Origin: Melitaea cinxia
Lineage: Eukaryota > Arthropoda > Insecta > Lepidoptera > Nymphalidae
NCBI RefSeq assembly: GCF_905220565.1
Contig: NC_059402.1
Span: 17,485,501 to 17,549,500, forward strand
DNA: 64,000 nt
Direction: 5' to 3'
Shown: positions 34,174 through 45,587 of the stretch, one piece after another
How the letters are laid out: every line of letters begins with the position of its first letter
Position numbering within the stretch: position 1 is the first letter of the stretch
Notes under the pieces: model-generated
The model's database searches: none
What the model was told of the DNA's origin: nothing
What the model saw: the letters and a program-made list of their open reading frames with translations, nothing else
Position numbers and translations under genes: made by a program

Positions 34174-37100
34174 ACGTTTATTTCAGTTCTTTTTCAGTCT
34201 TCATCTGAAAGTTCAATTATAATTTCAAAAATCAACCAAACCAACTTTAAGTTGAAATTTTATTTTCAGTCGCACATTTTTTCTGCAGAAAATTGAAATT
34301 TATCAGAAAAATTAGAAGCATTTTAAATTAATATTCATTCCCTTGTTTCTAAATTTGATTCTGTATTTTCCGTGATTCTGAATCATAAAAAAAGATAGAG
34401 CTATTCAAGTTCCACACATCTTGATAGCATTTTATTTGTGGTAAACCTAGTTCCTTTCAAATTTTGCTTCATTGAACCAGCAACCACGAACCTCGAACCG
34501 CATTTTTTTGTTCGTGAATTTTTAAACAAAGTTTGTTCTAACAATAACGCACAAAAAAGAATTATCCAACTTGATGCATTCGTTTGGCAGTTATGCGCTT
34601 ACACACATTTCATTCATCATTCATTAATTTATTTAAAAATATTTATTTGTTTCTTTTCACTTCTATGTAACAAATGTTATGCCCAAGCATTTCAAGTCTT
34701 AAATTTAAATATACTTAAAAATTTGGTTTTAGATGTGAGTTTTATGTTTACCACTATATATAACATATATCAGATTTCCGCAACTCTACGGCCAGTGGAT
34801 AATATTCGAATAACTTTAAGATTTATGACGACAGCTATCGCACTTATGGCGAGATACACGGCTTTTGAAAGGATGACCGGATGTTTCGGATCCTGAAACA
34901 ACTGAAACAGGTGATGCATGTATTCGTACTACTTACGTTTCCATTGGGCTAGAGCACATTTGGATAAAATCTGAAGCACCGTCTGGGGAAGAACGCCTTA
35001 GAGATCACAGCTAAATAATACTAACGTACTACTAACACAAGTCAGAGTTATTTTTATACTGAATTAAATAATAAGATTTTTTTTTCCAGATTGATTTGAA
35101 TCTTTCCTGTCAACAACAAACTGGTGGTGATCGATTTATGTATAGCCTAAAAGTTATTTACTTTTTGTATACAACAGGTCACGAGATCTACTTCATTTGC
35201 TTTTTTATGGTCGACGATTGTACGTATTTTCGTGATATTTTACAGGGTCGATCACACTTTTGTGACATACCTATCATTTTGTATTTATGTTTTTATGAAC
35301 AATACTAATAAAATAGTTTTTATTCATTAAAACTCAGTCTTTTCTGTCCATACTAACGTTATAAAACGTTGTAAGCCACTGGACGGATTTTTATGAAATT
35401 TTGGTATAAAGGTCAAGTAGACCTTGGGAAGTTACATAATCTACCTTTTATCACAATAGGCTTGAAGGTGGGCCGTTAACAACTAATAAAATCTTGAGCG
35501 AGTGCCAGCAAAAATTACATAATCCCTTATAGAATTGTATAACTTGCTCATTACAGAAAGCAGGTATCAAGTTGGAGGTTGGTAACAATGAAAACATCTG
35601 ATTTTTTAGCACATTTTTGTGTATTGTTAAGCTCACCTCATCCTTAAGTCGTCTTAGTGTGGCCGATCCTATTAAAATTACTATTGAAGGGGACAACACA
35701 TACATATTATTGTCTATTTCTTTCAAGCTGAAACATTTTTCAATCTCTATACAAAACTGATGATAACGTTAGATTATCAAATAGTCGGCTTCATAGAATT
35801 TCAATTGGTAGCATTTGCTGGAAGAATACTGCAGACGCTAAAAAAGGTGAATCAAAGATTAGAGCTCCTGATGCCTTCAGAGTTTTGCAGTAAGTACATT
35901 TTTAAAAGTGACATATTTAAAAGACATCAAAGAAGCAAGTGCACTTGGTGTTAGCTGATCAAAAACATCCGTCATAGTCGATAGCATAAAAGAACTGTAG
36001 ATGCGGTACTGGTTATAAAGGAAATATCAAAGAGAGAGGAAAAGAAGAGTGACCATACAGAACGCAAACGCAGAACTTAATTCATGTTAACTTATAGCAA
36101 GAAAATAATTAAACTTTTCTAAGCTCTCTGCATTAATATCTGCAAATGACCATTTCAAATAAGTTAAAAATTATTTTGTAACCATTAACCTTTTATTTTA
36201 TTATTATGTTCAATGTTCTTGTTGTCGCTAGAAAATAATAAGGAATACTTACAATTATTAATATTTAAAACTGCTCAATGTTAAACACTGAATATTTTTA
36301 GCAACACCGGAAGTCAAGAAAGTCACTTCAATAACTGCTTGGGAGAATACAGAAACCTTTAAAATAGGTCCAACGTTTATGACTTATTTGGGAAATAATC
36401 GTAAGATCAACGAAAAAACATCGGGAATCGGTAAAATCTCCGTTATATACATATATCTCACAATCAATTCGACTAAAACGACTTCAGCGGATTCAAAATC
36501 AATGTATCCCATTTACATTTTGTCAGAGACCACAATGACAATATGACAATTTGACCACATTTCTGAGTTTTGTGAAAAATAGTAAGCTTATGCTGACCAC
36601 CCCACAATACAAGGGCCATAAGAACCAGTTCAACGCAGCTCGCGCCAACAATGGGGTGTGGACAAGTGGGAGAACGGCGTCTTATATAGTCCCTTAATTA
36701 TATTAATTAATATCGTACCATTAACTTTTACATTATTATTGACAATTATCTTAAACAAAAACTTAAGAAGTTCTATCTTTCAACAATATCTTTTGAGGAA
36801 ATGTAAAATTATTGTAATAAATTTTATAATAATTGATGTACCAATTGAAACTGTTATTGAGATGGTTTTTTACCTACTACGATATTTATCTCCATGAAAT
36901 GTAAACTGTAGCGTCGCACAAACTTTTGTGGTATTCTTTAGCTGATTTGTTATCTTCGATCAGTTTTCTTTTTACTTCTTTTTTCTTACTTCGTGTTCTT
37001 TCTTTGTAGCGGTAAGACCGATATTTGTGTCCCTACTTACTTTTTGATTATCGTTTTATTCTATTTCATGTTTGTTTTTTGTATTAGATATGTACTACCG

Positions 37101-38777
37101 TAACACAATTAATCATATAGATAAATTTACATTCTTAATATATTTATTTGATGTAATACACAGGGAATAGTAATGTGGCAAACACAATTCGACAATTGGC
37201 AAAACATCATTTTAATATTTGTGAAATCGTGAGGACGACAATGGAACGTGACGGTTACATGATGATCCTGCAGCTCGCATTTCACACACTGCACATAGAG
37301 ATCAATTGGTATAGAACCGTGGTCTCGTATATAACTTCCTCGAGTAAGGTTCTTCATAGTTTTCGTCAAACTTAATTCTTTAGTCTTTCCTTATCATAAT
37401 TTGAAAAATATTTTCTTTACGCAGAACAACCGTTAACATATCTTTTAACATTTATCTTGCCAAGTATAAACCATCCAATTTTACTGGTTTGTTGCATAGA
37501 AGTTTTCCATCAGACAAATGAGCAGGTATTTTGATAATTTCGTTTTTGTATCTAATACACGCACCACCTAATCATCTAATGCGCGCACCACCTTAGGCTG
37601 CATCTTCACTTGCCATCAGGTGAGATCGCAGTCAAGCGCTAGTCTATATATTTAAAACAAAAAAAAATAGAATTTGTGATATATGTATATATATATCACA
37701 AATATATATATACATACATATATACTAGCTTTGCCCGCGGCTTCGCCCGCGTTGAAATCAGTGTGTCATAAAGTTTTCCCGGCAGCCTTCCAGTGTAACT
37801 CTCATCAAAATCGGCTTAGCCATTCCGTAAACCTTTCTCTTGAAGCCCCCTCTCCATTGGTGAAACCGCATTAAAATCCGTTCAGTAGATTTTATTCATT
37901 TATTTATTTATTTACTCTTTATTGTACACCACAATATGCAATTACAAAATAATAATAATACAGACAACTTAAGAATGTGTAGCACAAGAGGCGGTACAAG
38001 TACGGAAGTGTAGAGATTTTGAGGGAATCGATCACATACACTTTTGGGGACTTTGTTTTATTATACACTAACTGTTGTCCGCGACTACGTTCGCGTGGTT
38101 ATAAAGATATGCATTTCTATTAAGATGTTTAACGCAAATTATTTATTATTTCAGTCACTTGAAATGCTTATCACACTGAGTAAGTTTTTAAAAGGCACAA
38201 TTTAGTATAATTTAATAGTTGTTTTTATAAAAACACTCTATACACCACATTTTTAGTTTTATTTTCAGGCTGTATATGTTTCATACAAACTATCAACCCC
38301 AATTAAACCCCCTTAGCGGCGGAATATCGTAAAATCCGTTCTTAGCGGACGTCTGCTAACTATAATCTATCTCCCTACCAAATTTTATCTTTGTCCAACC
38401 TGGATGGATAGCCCATCCTGCGGTTTTTGAGTTCTCGTGATGAGTGAGTTAGTGACCTTTCTCTTTTATATATATAGATTACCATGCATGATTTGGACAC
38501 CTCCTCACCATCCATAGAGCATATATTTTAAATTTCAAGTCTCTTACTTCAGAAACATAAGACTTTCATACAAACTTCCGATCCCCGTTTTATCCCTTTT
38601 GGGGTCTATTTTCGTAAAATCAGTTCTTAGCGAATGTCTACGCTCTATAAGGAACCTACCTGCCAAATTTCAAGTTTGTAGCTGTTATAGTTTCAGAGGT
38701 TTCGTCATGAGTGAGTCAACCTACCATCCACCGTTTTAACTCCAAAAGAGAGTCGATTTCTAAAGATACATTATTTT

Positions 38778-38939
38778 AAACATTTTTGAATATCATATCA
38801 AAAATTGACCGCTCCAGCGGGATTCGAACCCGCGTCTCCGACTGACCGTGTCGGCGCTCTAGCCAATTAATCTATGGAACGATGTACCCGCTAGAGCGAA
38901 ATTTTTGATATGATGATTTTTATTTTCGGTTTAAGCGAA
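38778..38939 (-). mobile_element. tRNA-like mobile element, monomer
   Basis: A 162-bp insertion between copies of ATACATTATTTT (38766-38777 and 38940-38951). Unit 2 has the uninterrupted site near 58880. It contains a complete tRNA-like cloverleaf (38809-38881) plus flanks that are inverted repeats of each other (ATCATATCAAAAATT and its complement). Two related copies form the insertion at 60486-61001. Confidence 0.8.
38809..38881 (-). tRNA. tRNA-like gene, anticodon reads GGT, probably a pseudogene
   Basis: A 73-nt cloverleaf with acceptor stem CGTTCCA/TGGAGCG, D arm with GG in the loop, anticodon stem CCGAC/GTCGG, T arm GCGGG-TTCGAAT-CCCGC (B box GGTTCGAAT). The anticodon position reads GGT (Thr, ACC), which animals do not normally use, and position 33 is C instead of U. 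One D-stem pair is broken here (GATT for GCTT). It is part of a mobile element, so a tRNA-derived SINE is more likely than a working tRNA gene. Confidence 0.6.
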
Positions 38940-39854
38940 ATACATTATTTTGTCACCTTTCTACCATCTATAGAGAATAAATTTTTAATTTCAAGTTTCT
39001 CACTTCAAAAACATAGGACTTTCATACAAACCTCCAACCCCCGTCTTACCCCCTTAGGGGTCGAGTTTTGTAAAATCCATTCTTAGCGGATGTCAATGCC
39101 CTATAAGGAACTTATCTGCCAAATTTGAAGTTTGTAGCTGTTATGGTTTCGGAGAATTCGTGATGAGTGAGTCAACCTACCATCCCCCGTTTTAACCCCA
39201 AAAGTTAGTTGATTTCTAAAGATACACTATTTGGACACCTTCTCACTATCTATAGAGCATACATTTTAAATTTCAAGTCTCTTACTTCAAAAACATGGGA
39301 CTCTCATACAAACTTTCAACCCCCATTTTACCCCCTTAGGAGTCGAGTTTTGGAAAATTCGTTCTTAGCAGATGTTTACACTTTATAAGGAACCAAACTG
39401 CCAAATTTTAAGTTTGTAGGTGTTATAGTTTCGGAGATTTCGTAATGAGTGACCTTTCACTTTTATAAATAATATAGATAATAGATATATGTTTGTGTGT
39501 GTGTATGTATGAACTGACCAACATAATACACAATATTTGTGAGTACAATCTTTCCAAAATGTATGAACAATTAATAAAATTGTATATGTATCAGCCGGCT
39601 GCTGCCTTAGGTGCAGACGTCCTTGTGTGAAATTTAAAGATATCCATTATTTTTTTTCTAATCCCACAGATAGAGCTAACGTACCAGATCCTTCATTTTT
39701 TGAAATGTCGAAAAGGAGATGAAGAGGCTGTGAGTAATGAGCTGGAGTTATTTATCCGTATTCTACTGCTGAATAAGACGACATATTCTCCGCTCAGTAT
39801 GTGCACCTTGTCAAGGTCTCTTGGTGTGAAGGTTATTAATTTATCTTTTTCATA

Positions 39855-40040
39855 GTTGTAAAGAAACTAACGCCCTCCTGATAGCTAAGGATCGCCATAG
39901 CCTAGGGACACCTGTAACAGCAAAAGCATCACAGATGCATTGCCAAGCCTATCCCCGCGCCGACACAGCCCATCATCAGAAACTCTTGTTTCCTTACTCA
40001 ACGCAGGCCAACAACGATGGAAAGAAATATTGTTTGTCTG
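39855..40040 (+). repeat. Diverged CAAACAAGCG-family remnant
   Basis: Matches the inner part of the family in scrambled form (CTCCTGATAGCTAAGGATCG, AGGGACACCTGTAACAGC). Duplicated at 59515-59700. Confidence 0.4.
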
Positions 40041-40261
40041 AAACCATTAGGACCTCCGTTAATAAATGATATCTATAGGAACGAATACGTTCAATACCTG
40101 CTCCGCGGTATCAGGCTATGACGTAATATTAACTTGATTCACTCACATTGGTCACATGACATTGTTTTCGTCATCATGCTTGACTTAAACTGTGTCCACG
40201 ACTTTGTCCATGTGTAATAGTGACTTTGCGACTACATTTTTTGGATATTTTTGGTTTATTT

Positions 40262-40597
40262 CATCATTATCATTACAGCCTATACAGTCCACTGCTGGAC
40301 ATAGGCCTCCACAAGTTTACGCCAAAAATAACGTGAACTCATGTGTTTTGCCCATAGTCACCACGCTGGGCAGGCGGGTTGGTGACCGCAGTACTGGCTT
40401 TGTCGCACCGAAGACGCTGCTGCCCGTCTTCGGCCTGTGTATTTCAAAGCCAGCAGTTGGATGGTTATCCCGCCATCGGTCGGCTTCTTAAGTTCCAAGG
40501 TGGTTATGGAACCTTGTTATCCCTTAGTCGCCTCTTACGACACCCACGGGAAGAGAGGGGGTGGCTAAATTCTTTAGTGCCGTAGCCACACAGCAGT
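40262..40597 (-). mobile_element. Short RTE derivative, complete copy in unit 1
   Basis: A 336-bp insertion between GGTTTATTT at 40253-40261 and 40598-40606. On the minus strand it starts GTGTGGCTACGGCACTAAAG, carries the RTE leader up to the start-codon region, then directly the RTE 3' end and a TGATAATGATGA tail. It is absent from unit 2, so it inserted after the duplication or was lost there. It lies in the last intron of GrB1. Confidence 0.85.
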
Positions 40598-40606
40598 GGT
40601 TTATTT

Positions 40607-41879
40607 AGTCCATCACATTCCACTGATGGGTAAGTAATGACGATAGTCTGCCGCAGTGGACAAAGCAACAAGGCTGTATTGTTTATAATAAATACTTGTA
40701 TAGGTTTATGTTCATATTGTGTTTCTTCGGGTTTCCAAACAAAGTACTCATTTTACTGAAGCTATTACTTATTTACTTTAATAAAAGTTGGTTCTCAGAC
40801 TCAATTCAGAATCTGTCTTTTTCCTACATTGATGTTATTTTTTAAAATTAAGCGACCTTAAGCTAACTAAGATAATAGACTATATTTGGGAGCACATTCT
40901 TTCCAATTTACAGATTTTTGGGGCCCTCGTGACGTACCTTGTTGTAATACTATCTCTGTGAAACTGTTGCTCCTGCACTAGTGTTGAAGAACAAAATATA
41001 TTTCCTGGTTCATTTTCGTTGTCAACACAACAAAAAAAAAACTTACTCCGTTCTGCTTATTACAAGTTTTGAAGACTGTTCACTTATCACATCACGTTTG
41101 AATTGTAACACTCACATCTCTTTAATAATAAATGATTTTGTGTGACACAATGACTTTAATTTAACATACATTTTTATAATAAAAATAAAAGTATATTTAG
41201 TGCATCGCACGACTCGTGCAATACCAAGGGCAGAACAGATGTGTTGACGATCGTAGGGACTCAGGCTAACTCAATCACCTCGGGAACGTAGAACCAGTTG
41301 AGAGCACCATTATTGGGCTGCTATATTTTGTAAGACTAAGTACATCTCCAGAGTAGCTGTTACTGGCTTTGAGCAAGATACTTCTTGCTTTGTCGTAGAA
41401 GTAACAAAGCCTGCAATAATGTGAATTATGATATAGTACGGGCATTATTAGATTCAAGGTCGTTATCATCGTGTCATGATCGCGTACCAGTTCTAGACAC
41501 CTTCTCTGAACATTTGCTCTGACTGATTAACCGTAACTGCTGGTGTGCCTCAAGTAGGTTTGCTGTCATCTCGATTTTTTTTCTGGTTTTATTAATACTG
41601 TAATTCAACATATATGTCAATCTGTTGATGATATTTTTTTTATAATGAAAGGAGCAAAGGAGCGAACGGTCTCATCTGATGTTAAATGGTCAACGACATT
41701 TACACTGTTAGAGAAGTTTGGGGTGCACTGCCTGGTTTTAGGTAAAAGATGTCTCTACACTCGACGCTTAAAAATCGTGGATTTTGTACGTCGAGTACTT
41801 GACATAATTTGTATTTTGTCGGGTACCTGGCAATAAAATATACCTACTATTAATCTTTCGCCAATGGACATAATTAGTT
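40607..41879. other. Last intron, final exon and 3' flank of GrB1
   Basis: Contains the final GrB1 exon (40914-40961), a possible AATAAA signal at 41127-41132, and about 750 bp of unit-duplicated flank up to the BEL LTR. No other gene is visible. Confidence 0.5.
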
Positions 41880-42050
41880 TGTTACCGCGCAAGACAGTTT
41901 AGTTTATATGTATATTTTTTATAGTAGTATTAGAATTATTGTAGTATCTATTATCTATTGTGTAATCATTATCTGTAGTTTGCTTTATCTGTTGTGTAAT
42001 TATTATCTGTAGTTTGCTTTATAGAATTTATTGTCTTTTTGCATCGTAGA
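41880..42050 (+). repeat. BEL/Pao 5' LTR (incomplete)
   Basis: Begins TGTTACCGCGCAAGACAGTT and matches 46865 onward (TATTGCCGCGCAAGGCAGTT) through ATAGAATTTATTGTCTTTTT. After TTGCAT the match is lost, so the 3' part of this LTR has been replaced or deleted. It starts at the last base of homology of duplication unit 1. Confidence 0.75.
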
Positions 42051-43640
42051 CAGAGTAAACTAGACACACACACAGCTAATAGACACTCACAGAGCTAATA
42101 GTGACCGGCTTGTACGTTATATATGTGTGCGTGGTACTTGTTTGAAACTATGATATCTCCTAAGATATCCGTTAAAATCAAACAATGTCAAGGGCAGTTT
42201 TGTTCAATAATCCTTATAATTAATAACAAATGTATTTGGGTACTATTAAAATCATATTTATAACATCCCCTTCGCAAATTATTATTATAATTAAAAATTA
42301 TTTTACAGTAACTTTGATAACCATAAAAACGATTACAGTGAGTTAACCTTAAAGATAGACATAGGTATGCTGTCGCAGACTTTATTTTAGGGCTTTTAAA
42401 AGGTTATAATTCCGTCATAAATAATTATAATTAAACGGTTTTATTTAGCTCACCCCGTTTGTTTTATTTTTTATTTATTATTCTTGGGTCAAATTTAGTA
42501 ATTCAAATTTCACCCTCTTCCTGCCAACCGATTAATCTGAAATTTTGTATACACTTTGGATTTTGGTGACAATACAATTATGTTTATTCATTATCATTAT
42601 AAATTCAAGATGGCCGCCGCTACAAAATGGCGGATAATTTATGTTTTATTAATCCCATCAATATGGGTATCAAATGAAAGGGCTCAACAAGCAGAATACA
42701 ATATACTATAAAAAATTGAAATCCAAGATGGCGGCCGCTACAAAATGGCGGATAACGTAGGTTTTATCAATCCCATCAATATGGGTATCAAATGAAAGGG
42801 CTCAACAAGCAGAATACAATATACTATAAAAAATTGAAATACAAGATGGCGGCCGCTACAAAATGGCGGATAACGTAGGTTTTATCGATCCCATCAATAT
42901 GAGTATCAAATGAAAGTGCTCAACCAGTATAATCAATGTACTATATAAAATTAAAATCCAAGATGGCGGCCTCTACAAAATGGCGGATAACTTAGGTTTT
43001 ATCAATCCCATCAACATGGGTATCAAATGAAAGGTCTCAACAAGTAGAATACAATTTACTATGCAAAATTGAAATCTAAGCTGGCCGCTGCTACCAAATG
43101 TCTGATAACAATTTTTTATCAATCCCACCAATATGGGTATCAAATAAAAGGGCTTGACAAGAAGAATACAGTGCACTATACAACCTCAATATTTAAGATG
43201 GGCCTTGCAATAATGAAGCACTAAATGAATTAAACAGAATGCGAAATAAAAACTAAAAACTAGAAAATAAAAATAGGTAAAAAAACTTTTTAAGTTAAAC
43301 GGTTTTATGTTAAACATACATTGCAATGTTTAAGATAAATGTACTAAAAACCAAAAAATAATAAAATAGATACAGTCGTGGGAATTATAAACATATGCAT
43401 AGACTAGACTAAAATAAAACCGTGGGGCACGTCAATTGTCTACAAATTATCGACTTAATGTGCGATAGAAGAATCGTTTAATTCGTCGTTAAAATAGGCA
43501 GTTGGCCCGCAGACGGTGAGGAAATTACTTACTATTTTCTTGCTCATGGAAATTCCAATAGTTATACACTCCATGTAAATAAAAGAGATGTTTCAACTAG
43601 TTTATCGTTGGATATTCACACTGCTGCTGTTATTTAAATT
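42051..43640. repeat. Non-coding insertion inside the BEL element, with satellite-like core
   Basis: Unrelated to BEL. It contains a LINE-3'UTR-like phrase (TATGCTGTCGCAGACTTT), repeated AAACGGTTTTAT words near both sides (about 42435 and 43300), the 118-bp tandem array at 42607-43200, and an ACCGTGGGGCACGTCAATTG phrase near 43422. I cannot classify the carrier element. Confidence 0.5.
42607..43200. repeat. ~118-bp tandem repeat, five copies
   Basis: Each unit starts CAAGATGGC(C/G)GCCGCTAC, continues AAAATGGCGGATAA and CCCATCAATATGGGTATCAA, and ends ATACTATAAAAAATTGAAAT. Units start near 42607, 42725, 42843, 42960 and 43076. The last unit is the most diverged, and the second and third are almost identical. 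Confidence 0.9.
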
Positions 43641-43681
43641 ATATTTTCTCGACTATTTGCTGAAACTTATTGTGCTTAAAC

Positions 43682-44075
43682 ATGTCTAAGCCCGATAAGC
43701 ATTCAGGTCTCACTCACCAAGAAAAAATAACCAATTTTAATCACAATGAGAAGTTCAATTAGGGGACAGATTACTAAATTTAAAAATTATTTAATTACAA
43801 TTAACGCGCAAGAGGAGATTTCAAATATATCCCTTGCGGAGTTAAGTTTAAAGCTAAGTAAGTAAGATTAAGATTCTTAATTCTAAAAATGTATCTACAG
43901 AGCTTGATGAGCGTGAGGCCTCGGAAAATAACATAATTTCAAACATAGCAATGGTTTAGTCCATACTTGATAGGCAAAATAATCTGATGAAGTGGGAGGA
44001 GTACCGTAACACTCTCGATGATGTCCAGACTTTGGATCAATTTCATAAATTTTTAATTGATAGTGCTGATGTCTA
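43682..44075 (+). pseudogene. BEL gag remnant
   Basis: A short frame opens with ATG at 43682 and stops after about 26 codons. Weak coding pieces continue to about 44075, with stops between them. It sits in the gag position before the RT. Most of gag, the protease and the RT N-terminus are missing. Confidence 0.4.
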
Positions 44076-44139
44076 ATGATTGGGCCAAATTTTCAGGATT
44101 CTCTCTTCTCCATACTCGTGAGGGGAGTACCGGTTTATC

Positions 44140-44547
44140 TTGTCTGGCGACATCGAAAAGATGTACCGCCAGGTTCAAGTGAACACTGATGACCGTGACT
44201 TGCAACTCGTCATTTGGAGAGGAGATGAGTCCGAGCCCCTTAGAACGCTGCGATTAAATACTCTTACTTACGGCACCGCAAGCGCGAGTTATTTAAGCAC
44301 TCGATGTCTGTCGCAGCTCGGGGAGGAGCAGCACGATCCGCTCATAAAAACGGTAATACAAAAAGATTTTTATGTAGATGACCTTATTACAGGATCTAAT
44401 GACGAAAACGAACTGCGGTACATACAAAGTTTGGTCGCGGAGGCTTTGAGACTAAGATGTTTCAATTTGCGAAAACATAAAAGTAATTTACCTACTTTGT
44501 TCGTGGACTCAAGCATAAACATTCATGAAAATTTAACCTACGCATGA
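44140..44547 (+). pseudogene. BEL/Pao reverse transcriptase fragment
   Basis: A 135-codon stretch with LSGDIEKMYRQVQV (first catalytic Asp), LTYGTASASYLSTR and the catalytic YVDDLITG box, in the form typical of BEL/Pao. Upstream RT motifs are lost. The frame closes at 44547 and RNase H follows in another frame. Confidence 0.8.
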
Positions 44548-44785
44548 CACGTTTAATTTTCCTACAAAAACTCCTCCTTCCGTTGAAAAAATTACTAAAA
44601 AGTACATAATGTCAAATTCATTCAAAATTTTTGACCCCTTAGGTTTGGTTAGCCCTTGTATAGTAAAAGCTAAAATTCTTTTACAAAAACTGTGGAAAGA
44701 AAAACTTGATTGGGACGAACCAGTCCTAGATATCATTAAAGAAGAGTGAAATAATTTTGCTGACAACTTACCTTTTATTCAAGGT

Positions 44786-45187
44786 TTGAATATAACCAGG
44801 CCAGTTATATGTGACTCGCCTAAATCAATTGAAATGCATGTTTTCAGTGACGCCTCACAAGTCGCCTACGGCAGTGGCGTTTATATGAGGTCTGTTGCTG
44901 CAAACGGTGACATCACTGTAAAACTTTTATGCAGTAAGTCTAAAGTCTCACCTGTGAAGCCCACGACGATAGTACGTCTCGAGCTCTGTGCCGCACTGCT
45001 GGCTGCGAGGCTTAGCAAAGCTGTACTGGACTCGCTGCGTTACAAACCTGATCGCGTGCTTTACTGGTCTGACTCGAGCATAATTCTGGCATGGCTGAAA
45101 AATAATATAACACAGTTAAAATCATTTGTGGCAAATCGTGTCACAGAAATATTAGAAATAACTTACCCATCAACCTGGCGGTACTGA
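44786..45187 (+). pseudogene. BEL/Pao RNase H domain
   Basis: Contains VFSDASQVAYGSG, RLELCAALLAAR and LYWSDSSIILAWL, the BEL-type RNase H acidic residues. The frame ends at 45187, where a shift leads to the connection region (45213-45413) and integrase. Confidence 0.8.
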
Positions 45188-45587
45188 ACCCACTGCTGAA
45201 AATCCAGCTGATTTGATCTCTCGTGGCGTAGATGCTTGTAGCCTACAATCCCTGGATCTGTGGTGGTGCGGACCTAAATTTTTAGTTGAACACGAAAATC
45301 ACTGGCTCGTGTTAAAATGCAATAAAATCATTGTAATTCCTGAAATAAAACCAAATACTACTACTGTTGCGGAACCATTCATTAATTTTGAAAATTATTC
45401 TTCACTCAATTGACTTCAACGTTCCTTTGCTTATGTCCATAGATTCATTTATAATTCGAGAAATACCAAAAATAAACGGCTGGAAAACTTAACCGTAGAT
45501 GAGCTGAGCCAGTCATTCAACGGACTATGTGTAATAGCGCAGGTCGATTCTTTTCCCACAGAGTACGAAACTCTTAGTAAAAATAAA

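Larger units (their letters stand above)
31361..34190 (-). mobile_element. LINE E in GrB1 intron 1 (decayed, RTE-like)
   Basis: A minus-strand element ending in a (TATG)n-type tail (31361-31386 on the plus strand as CATA repeats). Parts are an endonuclease (33616-34173: RVYAPTELREGG, VMLGDFNGWVG, IIDFVIVNERL), RT (32447-33256: KLGKAAGYDRKTVE, NYRGISLLSV, AQAGFRKAMG, FVDLENAYDRM), an RT palm with YDDD (32154-32417), and a C-terminal region (31629-32187: VNEFVYLDSKF, MLRWFGHVERM). Several frame breaks are present. The 5' end is missing. It lies antisense to GrB1. Unit 2 has the same insertion with an internal deletion, so it predates the duplication. Confidence 0.85.
37725..39470 (+). repeat. 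LINE 3'-UTR remnants and a ~230-bp tandem array in the GrB1 intron
   Basis: Starts ACTAGCTTTGCCCGCGGCTT. From about 38490 the same roughly 230-bp sequence recurs three times (about 38490-38760, 38940-39210, 39225-39470). It is marked by TTTCAAGTCTCTTACTTC, CCCCTTAGGGGTCG-like and CGTTCTTAGCGGATGTCT-like phrases. It is non-coding and is interrupted at 38778-38939 by the tRNA-like element. Confidence 0.7.
31058..40961 (+). pseudogene. GrB1: gustatory receptor copy with a frameshift in exon 2
   Basis: The same nine exons as GrB2: 31058-31190, 34733-34910, 35090-35219, 35728-35889, 36302-36430, 37164-37343, 37425-37525, 39670-39831 and 40914-40961, all with GT/AG borders. The start ATG is in a good context (ACCATGG). 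Exon 2 is 178 nt instead of 179. One base is missing near 34876-34879, within the segment encoding FERMT, which shifts the frame into a TGA a few codons on. All later exons remain open and similar to GrB2, so the lesion is recent or an assembly error. Landmarks include LQISRWFGIASYVC, RYTAFERMT, FQLVAFAGRILQTLKKVN, KHHFNICEIV and TTYSPLSMCTLSRSL, and a TYLVVILSL end. Confidence 0.8.
27195..41879 (+). repeat. Segmental duplication, unit 1
   Basis: Direct repeat of 47841-62556 with high identity over coding and non-coding sequence; it is about 14.7 kb before unit-specific insertions. It holds GrA exons 1-2, the divergent promoter region, LINE E and GrB1. Its left edge falls just upstream of GrA exon 3 and its right edge is abutted by the BEL 5' LTR. 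Sequence found only in this unit includes 28027-28850, 38778-38939 and 40262-40597. Confidence 0.92.

Noticed and set aside
34438..34732. Upstream extension of GrB1 exon 2 to a 152-codon frame
   Set aside because: The AG acceptor at 34731-34732 matches the boundary and phase in GrA and GrB2. The upstream sequence diverges between units by a ~150-bp difference.
35451..35726. Minus-strand open frame of 91 codons conserved in both units (also 55401-55682)
   Set aside because: It lies just before GrB exon 4 and overlaps its acceptor. Conservation is explained by the recent duplication. No domain is recognisable and it ends in ordinary intron sequence.
38809..38881. A functional tRNA-Thr gene
   Set aside because: The GGT anticodon is not used in animals, position 33 is C, one D-stem pair is broken, and the sequence is inside an insertion with a target duplication.
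42607..43200. A CRISPR-like array
   Set aside because: Units of 118 bp repeat end to end with no unique spacers, in a eukaryotic context; it is a tandem satellite.
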